Notes: generated from the sequence alone by a model not told the origin. Positions 1 to 5,571 are shown, counted from the first letter of the stretch. The stretch is 5,838 nucleotides of DNA from Desulfatirhabdium butyrativorans (GCA_020718785.1 DYRK01000387.1:1-5838); one strand, 5' to 3'. Translations and numbers: made by a program.

Positions 1-13
1 TCGGGCGCAGATG

Positions 14-42
14 CGTTCCCAAGCCGGGGCTTGGGAACGAGG
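14..42. repeat. REP-like palindrome, copy 1
   Basis: Arms CGTTCCCAAGCC (14-25) and GGCTTGGGAACG (28-39) are perfect inverted repeats of 12 bp separated by only GG. With the trailing AGG, the 29-base block is identical to a second copy at 3696-3724. A near-perfect hairpin present in identical copies in two unrelated intergenic gaps indicates a dispersed REP-type element. Similar GTTCCCA-type palindromes are known to me from Desulfobacterota and cyanobacterial genomes, which is recollection rather than a search result. Confidence 0.85.
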
Positions 43-63
43 AAAAAATGCCCCCGGCCGCTC

Positions 64-123
64 CCGGCGGATTGACAAATCCGCCGGAAATGCTTGGGAT
101 TTGTCAATCCCAAGCGAGCATTT
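64..123. repeat. Two adjacent hairpins with complementary loops
   Basis: Hairpin 1 has arms CCGGCGGATT (64-73) and AATCCGCCGG (78-87) with loop GACA. Hairpin 2 has arms GCTTGGGATT (92-101) and AATCCCAAGC (106-115) with loop TGTC. Both stems are perfect over 10 bp. The loops are reverse complements, and the inverted match extends to 14 bases (70-83 against 97-110), so the two hairpins could kiss or refold into one long stem. An outer AAATGC/GCATTT pair (88-93, 118-123) can replace the base of hairpin 2. No gene is visible here; this may be a repeat element, or the 3' end of a transcript that began left of the window. Confidence 0.75.
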
Positions 124-226
124 AGGGAAAGCTTTCAATCTACTGAATCTGATTATATGAAATTTTCTGTAAAATCAACCCTGATTTTTAAGCGGGAAAC
201 GACTTAGCTCTCACCTCTCCGGTAAT

Positions 227-255
227 TTGACATCACGCGGTCTGCGTATTAATTT
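227..255 (+). promoter_or_regulatory. Possible sigma-70 promoter for the MoxR gene
   Basis: A perfect TTGACA (227-232) lies 17 bases before TAATTT (250-255), a weak -10 match; TATTAA at 247-252 is a closer hexamer match but the spacing is too short. If used, transcription would start at about 260-262, almost on the ATG at 264, so the message would be nearly leaderless. This fits the lack of any Shine-Dalgarno sequence before that ATG. The rest of 124-226 shows nothing I can name. Confidence 0.3.
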
Positions 256-263
256 TTTCTGAT

Positions 264-1175
264 ATGAATGTAAAATTTCAAAAGATTATCGCTCAGATCG
301 GCAGGGTGATTCTGGGAAAAGAAGAGCAGATTCTTCTGGCGCTGACCTGCCTGTTTGCAAAAGGACATCTTCTCATCGAAGATATTCCGGGCATAGGCAA
401 AACCACGCTGGCAAAAGTCTTGTCCGCAAGTCTTGGGCTGGATTTCCGGCGCATCCAGTTTACGAGCGACATGCTTCCCGGCGACATACTCGGCATTTCG
501 GTTTTCGATCAGAAAGCAGCCGCGTTTGTGTTTCATCCTGGTCCTGTATTTACCCATGTCCTTCTGACAGATGAAATCAACCGCGGAACACCCAAAACAC
601 AGAGCGCGCTGCTGGAGGCAATGGAAGAACAGCAGGTTACGCTTGACGACAGAACCCGGCGTCTGAAAAGTCCTTTTTTCGTCATTGCCACCCAGAATCC
701 CCTCGAACACGCGGGGACATTTCCGCTTCCGGATTCCCAGTTGGATCGTTTTCTCATGCGTATCGAACTGGGATATCCGGACCGGGAAGCTGAAAAAATG
801 CTCCTGACCGGCATGTCTGTGCAGAATATCGCGGACATGGAATCCTGTCTTACCGGCGAGGATGTGCTGGAAATTCAGAAAAAGATCACGGAGGTCCGTG
901 TTTCGGAAGCATTGGTGGAGTATCTTCAGGATATTCTGGATTTTACCCGCACCTCGTCCCATTTCCACATCGGGCTTTCTCCGAGAGCCGGGCTTGCGCT
1001 GCTGCGTGCTGTTCGTTCCTGGGCATTTCTTCATGGCAGAGACTATGTCCTGCCCGAAGATCTGCAGAAAATGCTGCCCTGGGTAGCGGGACACAGGCTC
1101 CGAGGCGGATCGGATTTAAGAGAAATTCCCAGAGACAGGCTCAGTGCCATGTTTGCCGAAGTTCCGGTTCCCTGA
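264..1175 (+). CDS. MoxR-family AAA+ ATPase
   Basis: This is a 303-residue cytoplasmic AAA+ ATPase of the MoxR class, whose members act as ATP-driven chaperones that mature or load metals and cofactors into other proteins, often with VWA-domain partners. Visible motifs: Walker A around residues 40-47 (PGIGKT, K46, T47), Walker B at 98-104 ending in D103-E104 within LLTDEINRG, sensor 1 in IATQNP (N145), the PDSQLDRF segment at 155-163 with a probable arginine finger R162, and GLSPRAG at 237-243 as sensor 2. Length and domain order (AAA core, then C-terminal helical lid at about 200-300) match the family. The ATG has no Shine-Dalgarno sequence, but the protein begins just ahead of the conserved VILGKEEQI helix, so the start is plausible. 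MoxR genes are usually followed by DUF58 and VWA genes; here a repeat array and a convergent gene follow, so it looks orphaned on that side. The client is unknown. Confidence 0.93.
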   Translation: MNVKFQKIIAQIGRVILGKEEQILLALTCLFAKGHLLIEDIPGIGKTTLAKVLSASLGLDFRRIQFTSDMLPGDILGISVFDQKAAAFVFHPGPVFTHVLLTDEINRGTPKTQSALLEAMEEQQVTLDDRTRRLKSPFFVIATQNPLEHAGTFPLPDSQLDRFLMRIELGYPDREAEKMLLTGMSVQNIADMESCLTGEDVLEIQKKITEVRVSEALVEYLQDILDFTRTSSHFHIGLSPRAGLALLRAVRSWAFLHGRDYVLPEDLQKMLPWVAGHRLRGGSDLREIPRDRLSAMFAEVPVP

Positions 1176-1180
1176 TGTAT

Positions 1181-1340
1181 AAAACGATTTGCAAAATCGT
1201 TTTACTGTAAAACGGCTTTGCAAGCCGTTTTGTGTCTGTTTCAGCAGAAGTATCCTGCTTAAAAACGATTTTCAAAATCGTTTTACTGTAAAACGGCTTT
1301 GCAAGCCGTTTTGTGTCTGTGCCGGCAAAAAAAACGATTT
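1181..1340. repeat. Palindromic tandem repeat array, left copy (period 81 bp)
   Basis: Two units start at 1181 and 1262, and a degenerate third starts at 1331. Each full unit has palindrome P1 (arms AAAACGATTT and AAATCGTTTT, 3-base loop; 1181-1203 and 1262-1284), the spacer ACTGT, then palindrome P2 (arms AAAACGGCTT and AAGCCGTTTT, loop TGC; 1209-1231 and 1290-1312), then GTGTCTGT. The first palindrome begins 5 bases after the MoxR stop and ends in TTTT, so it may act as a weak terminator between the convergent genes. The same family recurs in reverse orientation at 5572-5838. The third copy keeps only AAAACGATTTGC and a later GTTTTACTG (1362-1370). The rest of the gap up to 1390 shows nothing recognisable. 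Confidence 0.9.
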
Positions 1341-1390
1341 GCGACGATTTCAAGCAGGGGCGTTTTACTGCCGCAGATTATGCCGGCGGG

Positions 1391-2020
1391 TTACAGCTTG
1401 TCTGCAAGACAGTCATAAATGTCGGCGATGATCTTTCCGAAAAGCCGGGACATAGCTTTGCTCATGGCTTCCGCAAGAGCCTGCGGTTCATTCCGAGCGC
1501 AAATCTCTGTTTGGCTGTATTTTTTCTGCAAAAGAACCCGTTTGCTCACATCCGGCTCATTTTCAGCCATCAGCGTTATGCTGACAGAAATAACTGCCGA
1601 AACCGAATCTGTTTCATTCTGTTGGAAAAAATCGTCCACTGCTCCCGCAATCTTGTGAGAAGCCGAAATACTTCTGTCAGAGGAAAAAACAGCTTTGAAC
1701 AGTCCGGATGACTTGATATCTCTCGCGAGGAAATAGCCGACCATATTTCCGGGATTCGATATCCAGCGATGATAGGTAGTTGCACTTCTTTTGAATGCGC
1801 CGTCACGGGAGACAATCTTATCTGTGTCATAAAAAGGCGCGGACTGAAAGCGGTCAACCCCTATCACAAAAGGCAGCATTTTTTTATCAGAGACTTTCGG
1901 CGGATCATATTCCGGAGAATAGTAATCGCTCCTCATCGCCGGCTGCTTCAGGCTGAGACATCCGCCTGTAAGCAGGCTGAATATAATCGCCGAACAGCAT
2001 ATTTTTCCAAAACAGTTCAT
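1391..2020 (-). CDS. ABC-transport auxiliary lipoprotein (PqiC-like)
   Basis: A 209-residue lipoprotein. Residues 1-20 form a signal peptide with K6, a hydrophobic core and a lipobox-like LLTGGC ending at C21; T at -3 is a slightly unusual lipobox residue. The residue after the Cys is Leu, not Asp, which by the E. coli rule favours the outer membrane. The mature part resembles the ABC-type transport auxiliary component family (PqiC/YmbA-like): a strand LPFVIGVDRF (49-58) leading to YDTDKIV, a YHRWISNPG segment (83-91) followed by MVGYFLARDIKSSGLFKAV, then GAVDDFFQ (126-133) and a C-terminal amphipathic helix (about 181-205). The ATG has a good AAGGAG 8 bases upstream. It lies 87 bp downstream of the MCE gene on the same strand, the usual arrangement, so both probably work in one intermembrane lipid-transport complex. 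The family call rests on pattern recognition. Confidence 0.8.
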   Translation of the reverse strand: MNCFGKICCSAIIFSLLTGGCLSLKQPAMRSDYYSPEYDPPKVSDKKMLPFVIGVDRFQSAPFYDTDKIVSRDGAFKRSATTYHRWISNPGNMVGYFLARDIKSSGLFKAVFSSDRSISASHKIAGAVDDFFQQNETDSVSAVISVSITLMAENEPDVSKRVLLQKKYSQTEICARNEPQALAEAMSKAMSRLFGKIIADIYDCLADKL

Positions 2021-2040
2021 TTGAAATACTCCTTAAAATT

Positions 2041-2112
2041 TCTCACTTCTCACTCTTCACTTCTCACTCTTCACTCTTCACTTCTCACTCTTCACTTCTC
2101 ACTTCTTTCACT
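2041..2112. repeat. Two-variant heptamer tandem tract
   Basis: Nine perfect 7-base units run from 2041 to 2103, using two versions, A = TCTCACT and B = CTTCACT, in the order A A B A B B A B A. A 9-base degenerate unit (TCTTTCACT, 2104-2112) follows and contains the stop codon of the MCE gene. On the coding (minus) strand the tract is purine-rich AGTGAGA/AGTGAAG and fills nearly the whole gap between the MCE gene and the lipoprotein gene, stopping just before the latter's ribosome-binding site. It is probably slippage-prone and could vary in copy number. Confidence 0.9.
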
Positions 2113-3202
2113 CATTCGGCGGTTTCCCGAAAAACAGTTGAGACGGCTGATTGGAAATAATATCGGCAAACCTGTTTAAACTTTCGCTTGCTTTTTCAAG
2201 ATTCTCAAGAGTGACAAGCAGATTTCGCTCCAAAGCTGCAATTCTGGCATCTGAACTTCTCATCGTCCGGGTTCCTTCTTCAAGCAGGACATTCATGTTT
2301 TTCACAGAGAGTTTCAGATCGGCAATGACTTCATTCAAGTCATTTTCTTTGCCGGAAAGCATCCTGTCAATATTTCCGACCGTATTATTGACGGTACTGA
2401 CAGTTTTGTCCGTACTTGCCGAAAGTATATTGATATTTTTATGAATATCGGAAAGCGTTTTATCGGCATTTGCCGCTACCGTATTCATATTTTTATGAAC
2501 ATCGGAAACTGTCCTATCGGCATTTTCGGCAAGGCTGTGTAAGGATATGGCAGTTTTTTCCGCGGAACTGATGATTCTGTCCCATTTTTCAGGGTTGAGA
2601 ATAGGGTCTGTTTTGGCAAGCACTGACCGGATATCCGAAGCGATTTCTTTGATCTGGGCATCGGCGATAATCTGGCTGATTCTGTCCGAGCCGGCTTTTA
2701 TTTTTCCGGATATGCCTTTTGTATCCAGTTCCGCGATCAGCTTCAGCACCTCATCCATCCCGTCCATAAACATTTTTATTCCGGACGGTTTTGTGGCAAT
2801 GACAGGATATTTGCTGCGGAAACTTATAGCCTGCCGAAAATCAGGGTCTCCTTCTTTTTTCCGGTCAATTTCGATAAACATAATACCGGTAATTCCCACG
2901 GATTTGAGCTGGGCAAACATATCCGTTTCAAGCTTCACTTCTCTTTCGATAGTCATCACCACCTCGATCAGCGTGGCATCCGGCGCAAGCCCGACACTTT
3001 TTACTCTGCCGATGGCGACGCCTCTGTATTTTACCGGCGAATCCTTGTCCAATCCCTGAACCGATTCATCAAAATATGAGACATACATCCGTCCTTTTTC
3101 AAAATAATCGGACATGCCGAGCCATATAACAGCCGTGACCGCAACGGCAAGCCCTGCGGTCATAAACAGCCCTACTGCAAAAGCGGTTTTGTTCGAAGCC
3201 AT
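2108..3202 (-). CDS. MCE/MlaD-family substrate-binding protein
   Basis: A 364-residue inner-membrane-anchored periplasmic protein of the MCE (MlaD/PqiB/YebT) superfamily, which binds phospholipids or other hydrophobic substrates and forms oligomeric rings or tubes on an ABC transporter. It has one N-terminal membrane segment (about 8-29, AFAVGLFMTAGLAVAVTAVI) and an MCE domain at about 38-115, with the characteristic VQGLDKDSPVKYRGVAIGRV stretch at 48-67 and the SVGITGIMFIEID strand at 101-113. Residues 145-350 are a long alpha-helical region likely to form coiled coil, including three 18-residue repeats (224-277). It ends with QPSQLFFGKPPNE, a tail seen in many such proteins. The ATG is preceded only by a weak TGGAAA. 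It lies 44 bp after the 110-residue gene and before the lipoprotein, all on one strand. The usual permease (MlaE-like) and ATPase (MlaF-like) genes are not adjacent. Substrate unknown. Confidence 0.92.
   Translation of the reverse strand: MASNKTAFAVGLFMTAGLAVAVTAVIWLGMSDYFEKGRMYVSYFDESVQGLDKDSPVKYRGVAIGRVKSVGLAPDATLIEVVMTIEREVKLETDMFAQLKSVGITGIMFIEIDRKKEGDPDFRQAISFRSKYPVIATKPSGIKMFMDGMDEVLKLIAELDTKGISGKIKAGSDRISQIIADAQIKEIASDIRSVLAKTDPILNPEKWDRIISSAEKTAISLHSLAENADRTVSDVHKNMNTVAANADKTLSDIHKNINILSASTDKTVSTVNNTVGNIDRMLSGKENDLNEVIADLKLSVKNMNVLLEEGTRTMRSSDARIAALERNLLVTLENLEKASESLNRFADIISNQPSQLFFGKPPNE
2372..2533 (-). repeat. Three 54-bp in-frame repeats within the MCE gene
   Basis: Residues 224-241 (LAENADRTVSDVHKNMNT), 242-259 (VAANADKTLSDIHKNINI) and 260-277 (LSASTDKTVSTVNNTVGN) are successive 18-residue repeats. 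The first two are clearly similar and the third has diverged. They fall in the predicted helical stalk after the MCE domain. An 18-residue period is close to five helical turns, so each duplication would lengthen a coiled coil without changing its face. Confidence 0.8.
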
Positions 3203-3246
3203 ATTTTCCAGTTGCCGGACCGAAAGTCAGCGCAAAGTCCGGGCAG

Positions 3247-3579
3247 TCATGCAAGTATGATACCGGAGAGAATTTTGTCCACCTCCGAGTCAATCTTTCG
3301 GATTGTTTCCCCCAGAACCGTATTTCCTTTTTTTCTGACAGAACGAAGTTCTTCTCCCCATTTCTGAAGCATATCGCTGTCAATCCGGCGCACATCATTG
3401 TCTTTAGCCCATTCCATGCCGATTTTCTCTCCCAGACAGGCAAGGGCTTTTTCTGTTTCTTTTTTATGCTCTGACGGAACATCATGAAGGATTTCTTTCA
3501 TCCGTCCTGTCCATCCTTTGACAAGAAATGTTCCTTCATAAAATTTCCTGAGCCATTCCTGTTCGTCTTTGTCGTTCAT
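3247..3579 (-). CDS. Uncharacterised 110-residue helical protein
   Basis: The start at 3579 is set by a strong ribosome-binding site: AAGGAGATTTT directly precedes the ATG. A longer frame reaching 3774 exists, but it reads through a dispersed palindrome (3696-3724) and is not needed. The protein is charged, soluble and apparently all-helical, with no signal peptide or membrane segment. Visible landmarks are W9, the KGWTGRMKEIL segment (21-31), and a central block IGMEWAKDNDVRRIDSDML (53-71) followed by WGEEL (74-78), which looks like a conserved motif. I do not recognise a named family. It sits 44 bp upstream of the MCE gene on the same strand and is probably cotranscribed with it, so a role beside the lipid-transport proteins is possible, but that is inference from position only. 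An unrelated regulatory or housekeeping role is equally open. Confidence 0.8.
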   Translation of the reverse strand: MNDKDEQEWLRKFYEGTFLVKGWTGRMKEILHDVPSEHKKETEKALACLGEKIGMEWAKDNDVRRIDSDMLQKWGEELRSVRKKGNTVLGETIRKIDSEVDKILSGIILA

Positions 3580-3695
3580 AAAATCTCCTTTATCCGAGCC
3601 GCAAGCCTCAGCGGGCGGAAACCAGCGGGCATTATCATGACGGATTTCAGTATCACAGAAACATCGCCGTATCAAGTTTTTTTGCGACGGTTTCC

Positions 3696-3724
3696 CGTTC
3701 CCAAGCCGGGGCTTGGGAACGAGG
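3696..3724. repeat. REP-like palindrome, copy 2
   Basis: Identical over 29 bases to 14-42: 12-bp arms (3696-3707, 3710-3721) with a GG centre, followed by AGG. It lies between the hydrolase and the 110-residue gene. Its translation creates the spurious VPKPRLGN stretch in a longer upstream reading of the 110-residue gene. Confidence 0.88.
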
Positions 3725-3750
3725 GCAAGACTTATAATTTTTTTGCGGCA

Positions 3751-3800
3751 GAACAGGCATTTCTGCCTGTTCATGATAAGGTCAGACAGAAATGTCTGAC
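3751..3800. repeat. Pair of related hairpins with TTTC/GAAA loops
   Basis: The first hairpin has 9-bp arms GAACAGGCA and TGCCTGTTC (3751-3772) with loop TTTC. The second has 8-bp arms GTCAGACA and TGTCTGAC (3781-3800) with loop GAAA. Read on opposite strands both follow the pattern CAGRCATTTCTGYCTG, so they are inverted copies of one small element with compensated stem changes. They start 17 bases past the hydrolase stop codon. On the hydrolase strand the sequence after the hairpins is A-rich, not T-rich, so a classical intrinsic terminator is not supported. Confidence 0.75.
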
Positions 3801-3817
3801 CCGCCGGATCTTATAAA

Positions 3818-4576
3818 TCATAATGGTCGGTCGCTTAATAGAAAACCGGCTTCGAACCAATTTACTGCCTGGGCGATAAATTCCCTCTGATGCTCTTCGC
3901 TGCTCATGCGATGATCGCCCTGTTTCTGAATGACAAGCTTTTTGGGATGCCCGGCATTCCGATAGATTTTCATGGCTTCGGAAACCGGGATCACTTCGTC
4001 GTTATCGCCGTGAAATATCAGAATATTGCGGAGTGCCGGAAGAAGACCGGAAAGATCGAACTGAAGATTTCTTTCGTAAAATAAAGGTTCCGGCAGATAT
4101 GAATCCGCGGAGTTCCGAATGGCTTTCATGGCTTCATTATGGGAAGATATACAGACTGGCGCGGACACAGTTACCAGAGAGACAGCTTCCGTGAAAATTT
4201 TTGCTGCTACGGACATGCACACCGCGCCGCCCATGCTGCTCCCGAAAAAAGCAATGTCATTTCCGGCATATTGTCCGCCGCGGATCGTTTCAACGGCACG
4301 GATCAGGTCTCTGCATCTGCCTTCAAGCGATGTGACATCGTGAAAAAGTCCCTGGCTTTCCCCGCAGCCGCGATGATCGAACCTGAAAAATGCAATGCCG
4401 CGGCGAGTGCATTCCTGCGCGAGTGCGATCTGTTTGGGAGAGTTTCCGGTGCTGAAAAGTCCGTGGGATCCGATCACAGCCGGCGGCCGGGTAACAGCAG
4501 GCAGATGGAGGATTCCTTTCAGAAGAAACTCGTCGGATCCGAAGACGATTTCTTTACAGGTCTCGGTTCTGTTCAT
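3818..4576 (-). CDS. Alpha/beta hydrolase (serine esterase/lipase-like)
   Basis: A 252-residue cytoplasmic alpha/beta-hydrolase-fold enzyme. The catalytic parts are visible: HG at 38-39 after strand AVIGS (oxyanion region), RFDHRGCGES at 65-74, the nucleophile elbow GSSMGG at 112-117 with S114 as nucleophile, the acid D193 in HGDNDEVIP (189-197), and H222 in GDHRMS. The overall pattern is close to the bacterial dienelactone hydrolase/BAAT-like esterases that act on small acyl or ester substrates; the substrate cannot be read from the sequence. The start at 4576 is preferred because AAAGGA lies about 6 bases before this ATG. A 22-residue longer reading would start with TTG at 4642 and has no comparable site. 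It lies upstream of the 110-residue, MCE and lipoprotein genes on the same strand, but a 238-bp repeat-filled gap makes operon membership uncertain. No lid insertion or signal peptide is seen. Confidence 0.9.
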   Translation of the reverse strand: MNRTETCKEIVFGSDEFLLKGILHLPAVTRPPAVIGSHGLFSTGNSPKQIALAQECTRRGIAFFRFDHRGCGESQGLFHDVTSLEGRCRDLIRAVETIRGGQYAGNDIAFFGSSMGGAVCMSVAAKIFTEAVSLVTVSAPVCISSHNEAMKAIRNSADSYLPEPLFYERNLQFDLSGLLPALRNILIFHGDNDEVIPVSEAMKIYRNAGHPKKLVIQKQGDHRMSSEEHQREFIAQAVNWFEAGFLLSDRPL

Positions 4577-4656
4577 TTTTATCCTTTCTGAATACGCCTG
4601 TATTTTATCCGGTATCCAAATCTTTGATTGTGAATGCCGCAAGATTATGATAAGGG

Positions 4657-4662
4657 ATTATA
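4657..4662 (-). promoter_or_regulatory. Possible -10 element for the hydrolase gene
   Basis: On the minus strand this reads TATAAT, a perfect -10 hexamer, in an AT-rich stretch about 80 bases before the hydrolase ATG. No good TTGACA-like box lies 16-18 bases upstream; the nearest is TTCGGT. Promoter use is therefore only a possibility. Confidence 0.25.
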
Positions 4663-4692
4663 TTCACATAATTTCAGAAGACCGAAAAATCC

Positions 4693-4747
4693 GTAGGGGC
4701 ATGTCGGCGACATGCCCTCCCCCGTTCCCACGCTGCAATGTAGGAAC
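4693..4747. repeat. Palindrome GGGCATGTC plus degenerate GTTCC...GGAAC element
   Basis: A perfect 9-bp stem, GGGCATGTC (4697-4705) and GACATGCCC (4709-4717), with a GGC loop, is preceded by GTAGG and followed by TCCCC. Next comes GTTCCCACGC (4724-4733), ending in GGAAC (4743-4747), which looks like a decayed relative of the GTTCCCA palindromes at 14-42 and 3696-3724. Both sit in the divergent gap between the hydrolase and the following plus-strand gene. Confidence 0.65.
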
Positions 4748-4788
4748 AGTCTTCTGAATCTGACAAAATACGAGGCTGTTGTCTGACA

Positions 4789-5532
4789 ATGTTATATGAA
4801 ATAAAAAATGTCAAGCAGAACGAAGGCGAACCGCGGCGGCGCAGGTTCATAGACGACTATTTCGATCTCGTGGTCTGGAGCGATGCAAACGATAAGATCG
4901 AAGGATTTCAGCTCTGCTACGACAAAACAAAAAATCAGCACGCATTGACCTGGCATAAAGAATTCGGATACATGCACAACCGCGTAGATGAGGGCCAAGA
5001 TAAAGCCGGAAAACCCAAAAGCATCCCGGTTCTTGTAACAGACGGTTTTTTTCCTTATCAGGAAATTGCCGATACTTTCAAAAGGGAAAGCAGATCGCTG
5101 GATAAAAAAATAGCCGCTGCCGTGTATAAAAAAATTCTGGAATATCCGGATTCGGAGTCCAAAAAAATAGCGGACAGCACGGCTGTCCGGAAAGCCGCGC
5201 TGGATTATATCGAGGGCTGGTATGAGGGCAATATCGAACAGATGGGGAGAAGTCTGCATCCTGAACTGAGGCATAACCGGATAAATTCGGACCCGAAAAC
5301 TCAAGGCATCACCATGGTTCAGATGAGCGCAATGAGTCTGATAAAAGAAGCTATGCTGCATGTTTCAAAAAAAGATTTGCAGAAAGAGATCACGCTTCTT
5401 GATATATCCGAAAATCTCGCGGATGTCAGAATCATTACCCCGGAATTCACGGATTATCTTCAGATGGCAAAATTCAACGGCAGATGGCTCATTGTGAACA
5501 TTCTGCGGGAAATTAAAAGCGAAATACAGTAA
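4789..5532 (+). CDS. Uncharacterised protein with NTF2/lumazine-binding-like C-terminal domain
   Basis: A 247-residue soluble protein without signal peptide or membrane segments. Two parts can be seen. Residues 1-118 form a compact domain with the landmarks GEPRRRRFIDDYFDLVVW (13-30), GFQLCYDK (39-46), ALTWHKEFGYMHNRVDEG (52-69) and an end helix VYKKILEY (112-119); I believe this is a recurring family of hypothetical proteins but cannot name it. After a linker, residues 130-245 look like a putative lumazine-binding/SnoaL-type NTF2 fold: AALDYIEGWYEGNIEQMGRSLHPEL (136-160), a MVQMSAMSLI helix (176-185), strands ITLLDISENLADVRI (201-215) and FTDYLQMAKFNGRWLIVNIL (220-239). NTF2-like domains bind small ligands or catalyse simple reactions, and no specific function is implied. 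No clear Shine-Dalgarno precedes the ATG (GAGG is 13 bases away). It diverges from the hydrolase gene and is followed 39 bp later by a palindromic repeat array. Confidence 0.82.
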   Translation: MLYEIKNVKQNEGEPRRRRFIDDYFDLVVWSDANDKIEGFQLCYDKTKNQHALTWHKEFGYMHNRVDEGQDKAGKPKSIPVLVTDGFFPYQEIADTFKRESRSLDKKIAAAVYKKILEYPDSESKKIADSTAVRKAALDYIEGWYEGNIEQMGRSLHPELRHNRINSDPKTQGITMVQMSAMSLIKEAMLHVSKKDLQKEITLLDISENLADVRIITPEFTDYLQMAKFNGRWLIVNILREIKSEIQ

Positions 5533-5571
5533 ACTTTGGTTATAACGGAGTCAGGAGATATCGGACCGGGT

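Larger units (their letters stand above)
3580..3817. other. Repeat-bearing gap between hydrolase and 110-residue gene
   Basis: This 238-bp gap has no convincing gene. It contains a REP-like palindrome (3696-3724) and a pair of short hairpins (3751-3772, 3781-3800). On the minus strand, GATAAT (complement of 3631-3636) is a possible -10 for the 110-residue gene, about 50 bases before its ATG, but no good -35 accompanies it. The repeats suggest the hydrolase and the three genes after it may be separate transcripts. Confidence 0.5.

Noticed and set aside
249..1094. 281-codon open frame on the minus strand opposite the MoxR gene
   Set aside because: It is antisense to a gene with complete AAA+ motifs, its product resembles no family I know, and it has no supporting start signal.
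1181..1340. CRISPR array
   Set aside because: The repeated blocks are self-complementary palindromes and the sequences between them are also related, so there are no unique spacers.
1141..1353. Minus-strand 70-codon frame with repeated TDTKRLAKPFYSKTIL
   Set aside because: It is created by the palindromic repeat, whose 81-bp period is divisible by three, and it overlaps the MoxR 3' end.
2547..3059. Plus-strand 170-codon frame opposite the MCE gene
   Set aside because: It is a low-complexity Ser/Ile-rich antisense shadow of a clear MCE-domain protein.
3580..3774. N-terminal extension of the 110-residue protein to 175 residues
   Set aside because: The extension reads through a dispersed palindrome (3696-3724) and the composition changes abruptly, while AAGGAGATTTT directly precedes the ATG at 3579.
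4139..4591. Plus-strand 150-codon frame opposite the hydrolase
   Set aside because: It is a shadow of the hydrolase, which has a full catalytic triad.
4577..4642. 22-residue N-terminal extension of the hydrolase
   Set aside because: It would need a TTG start without a ribosome-binding site. The ATG at 4576 has AAAGGA at suitable spacing and is close to the start of the fold.
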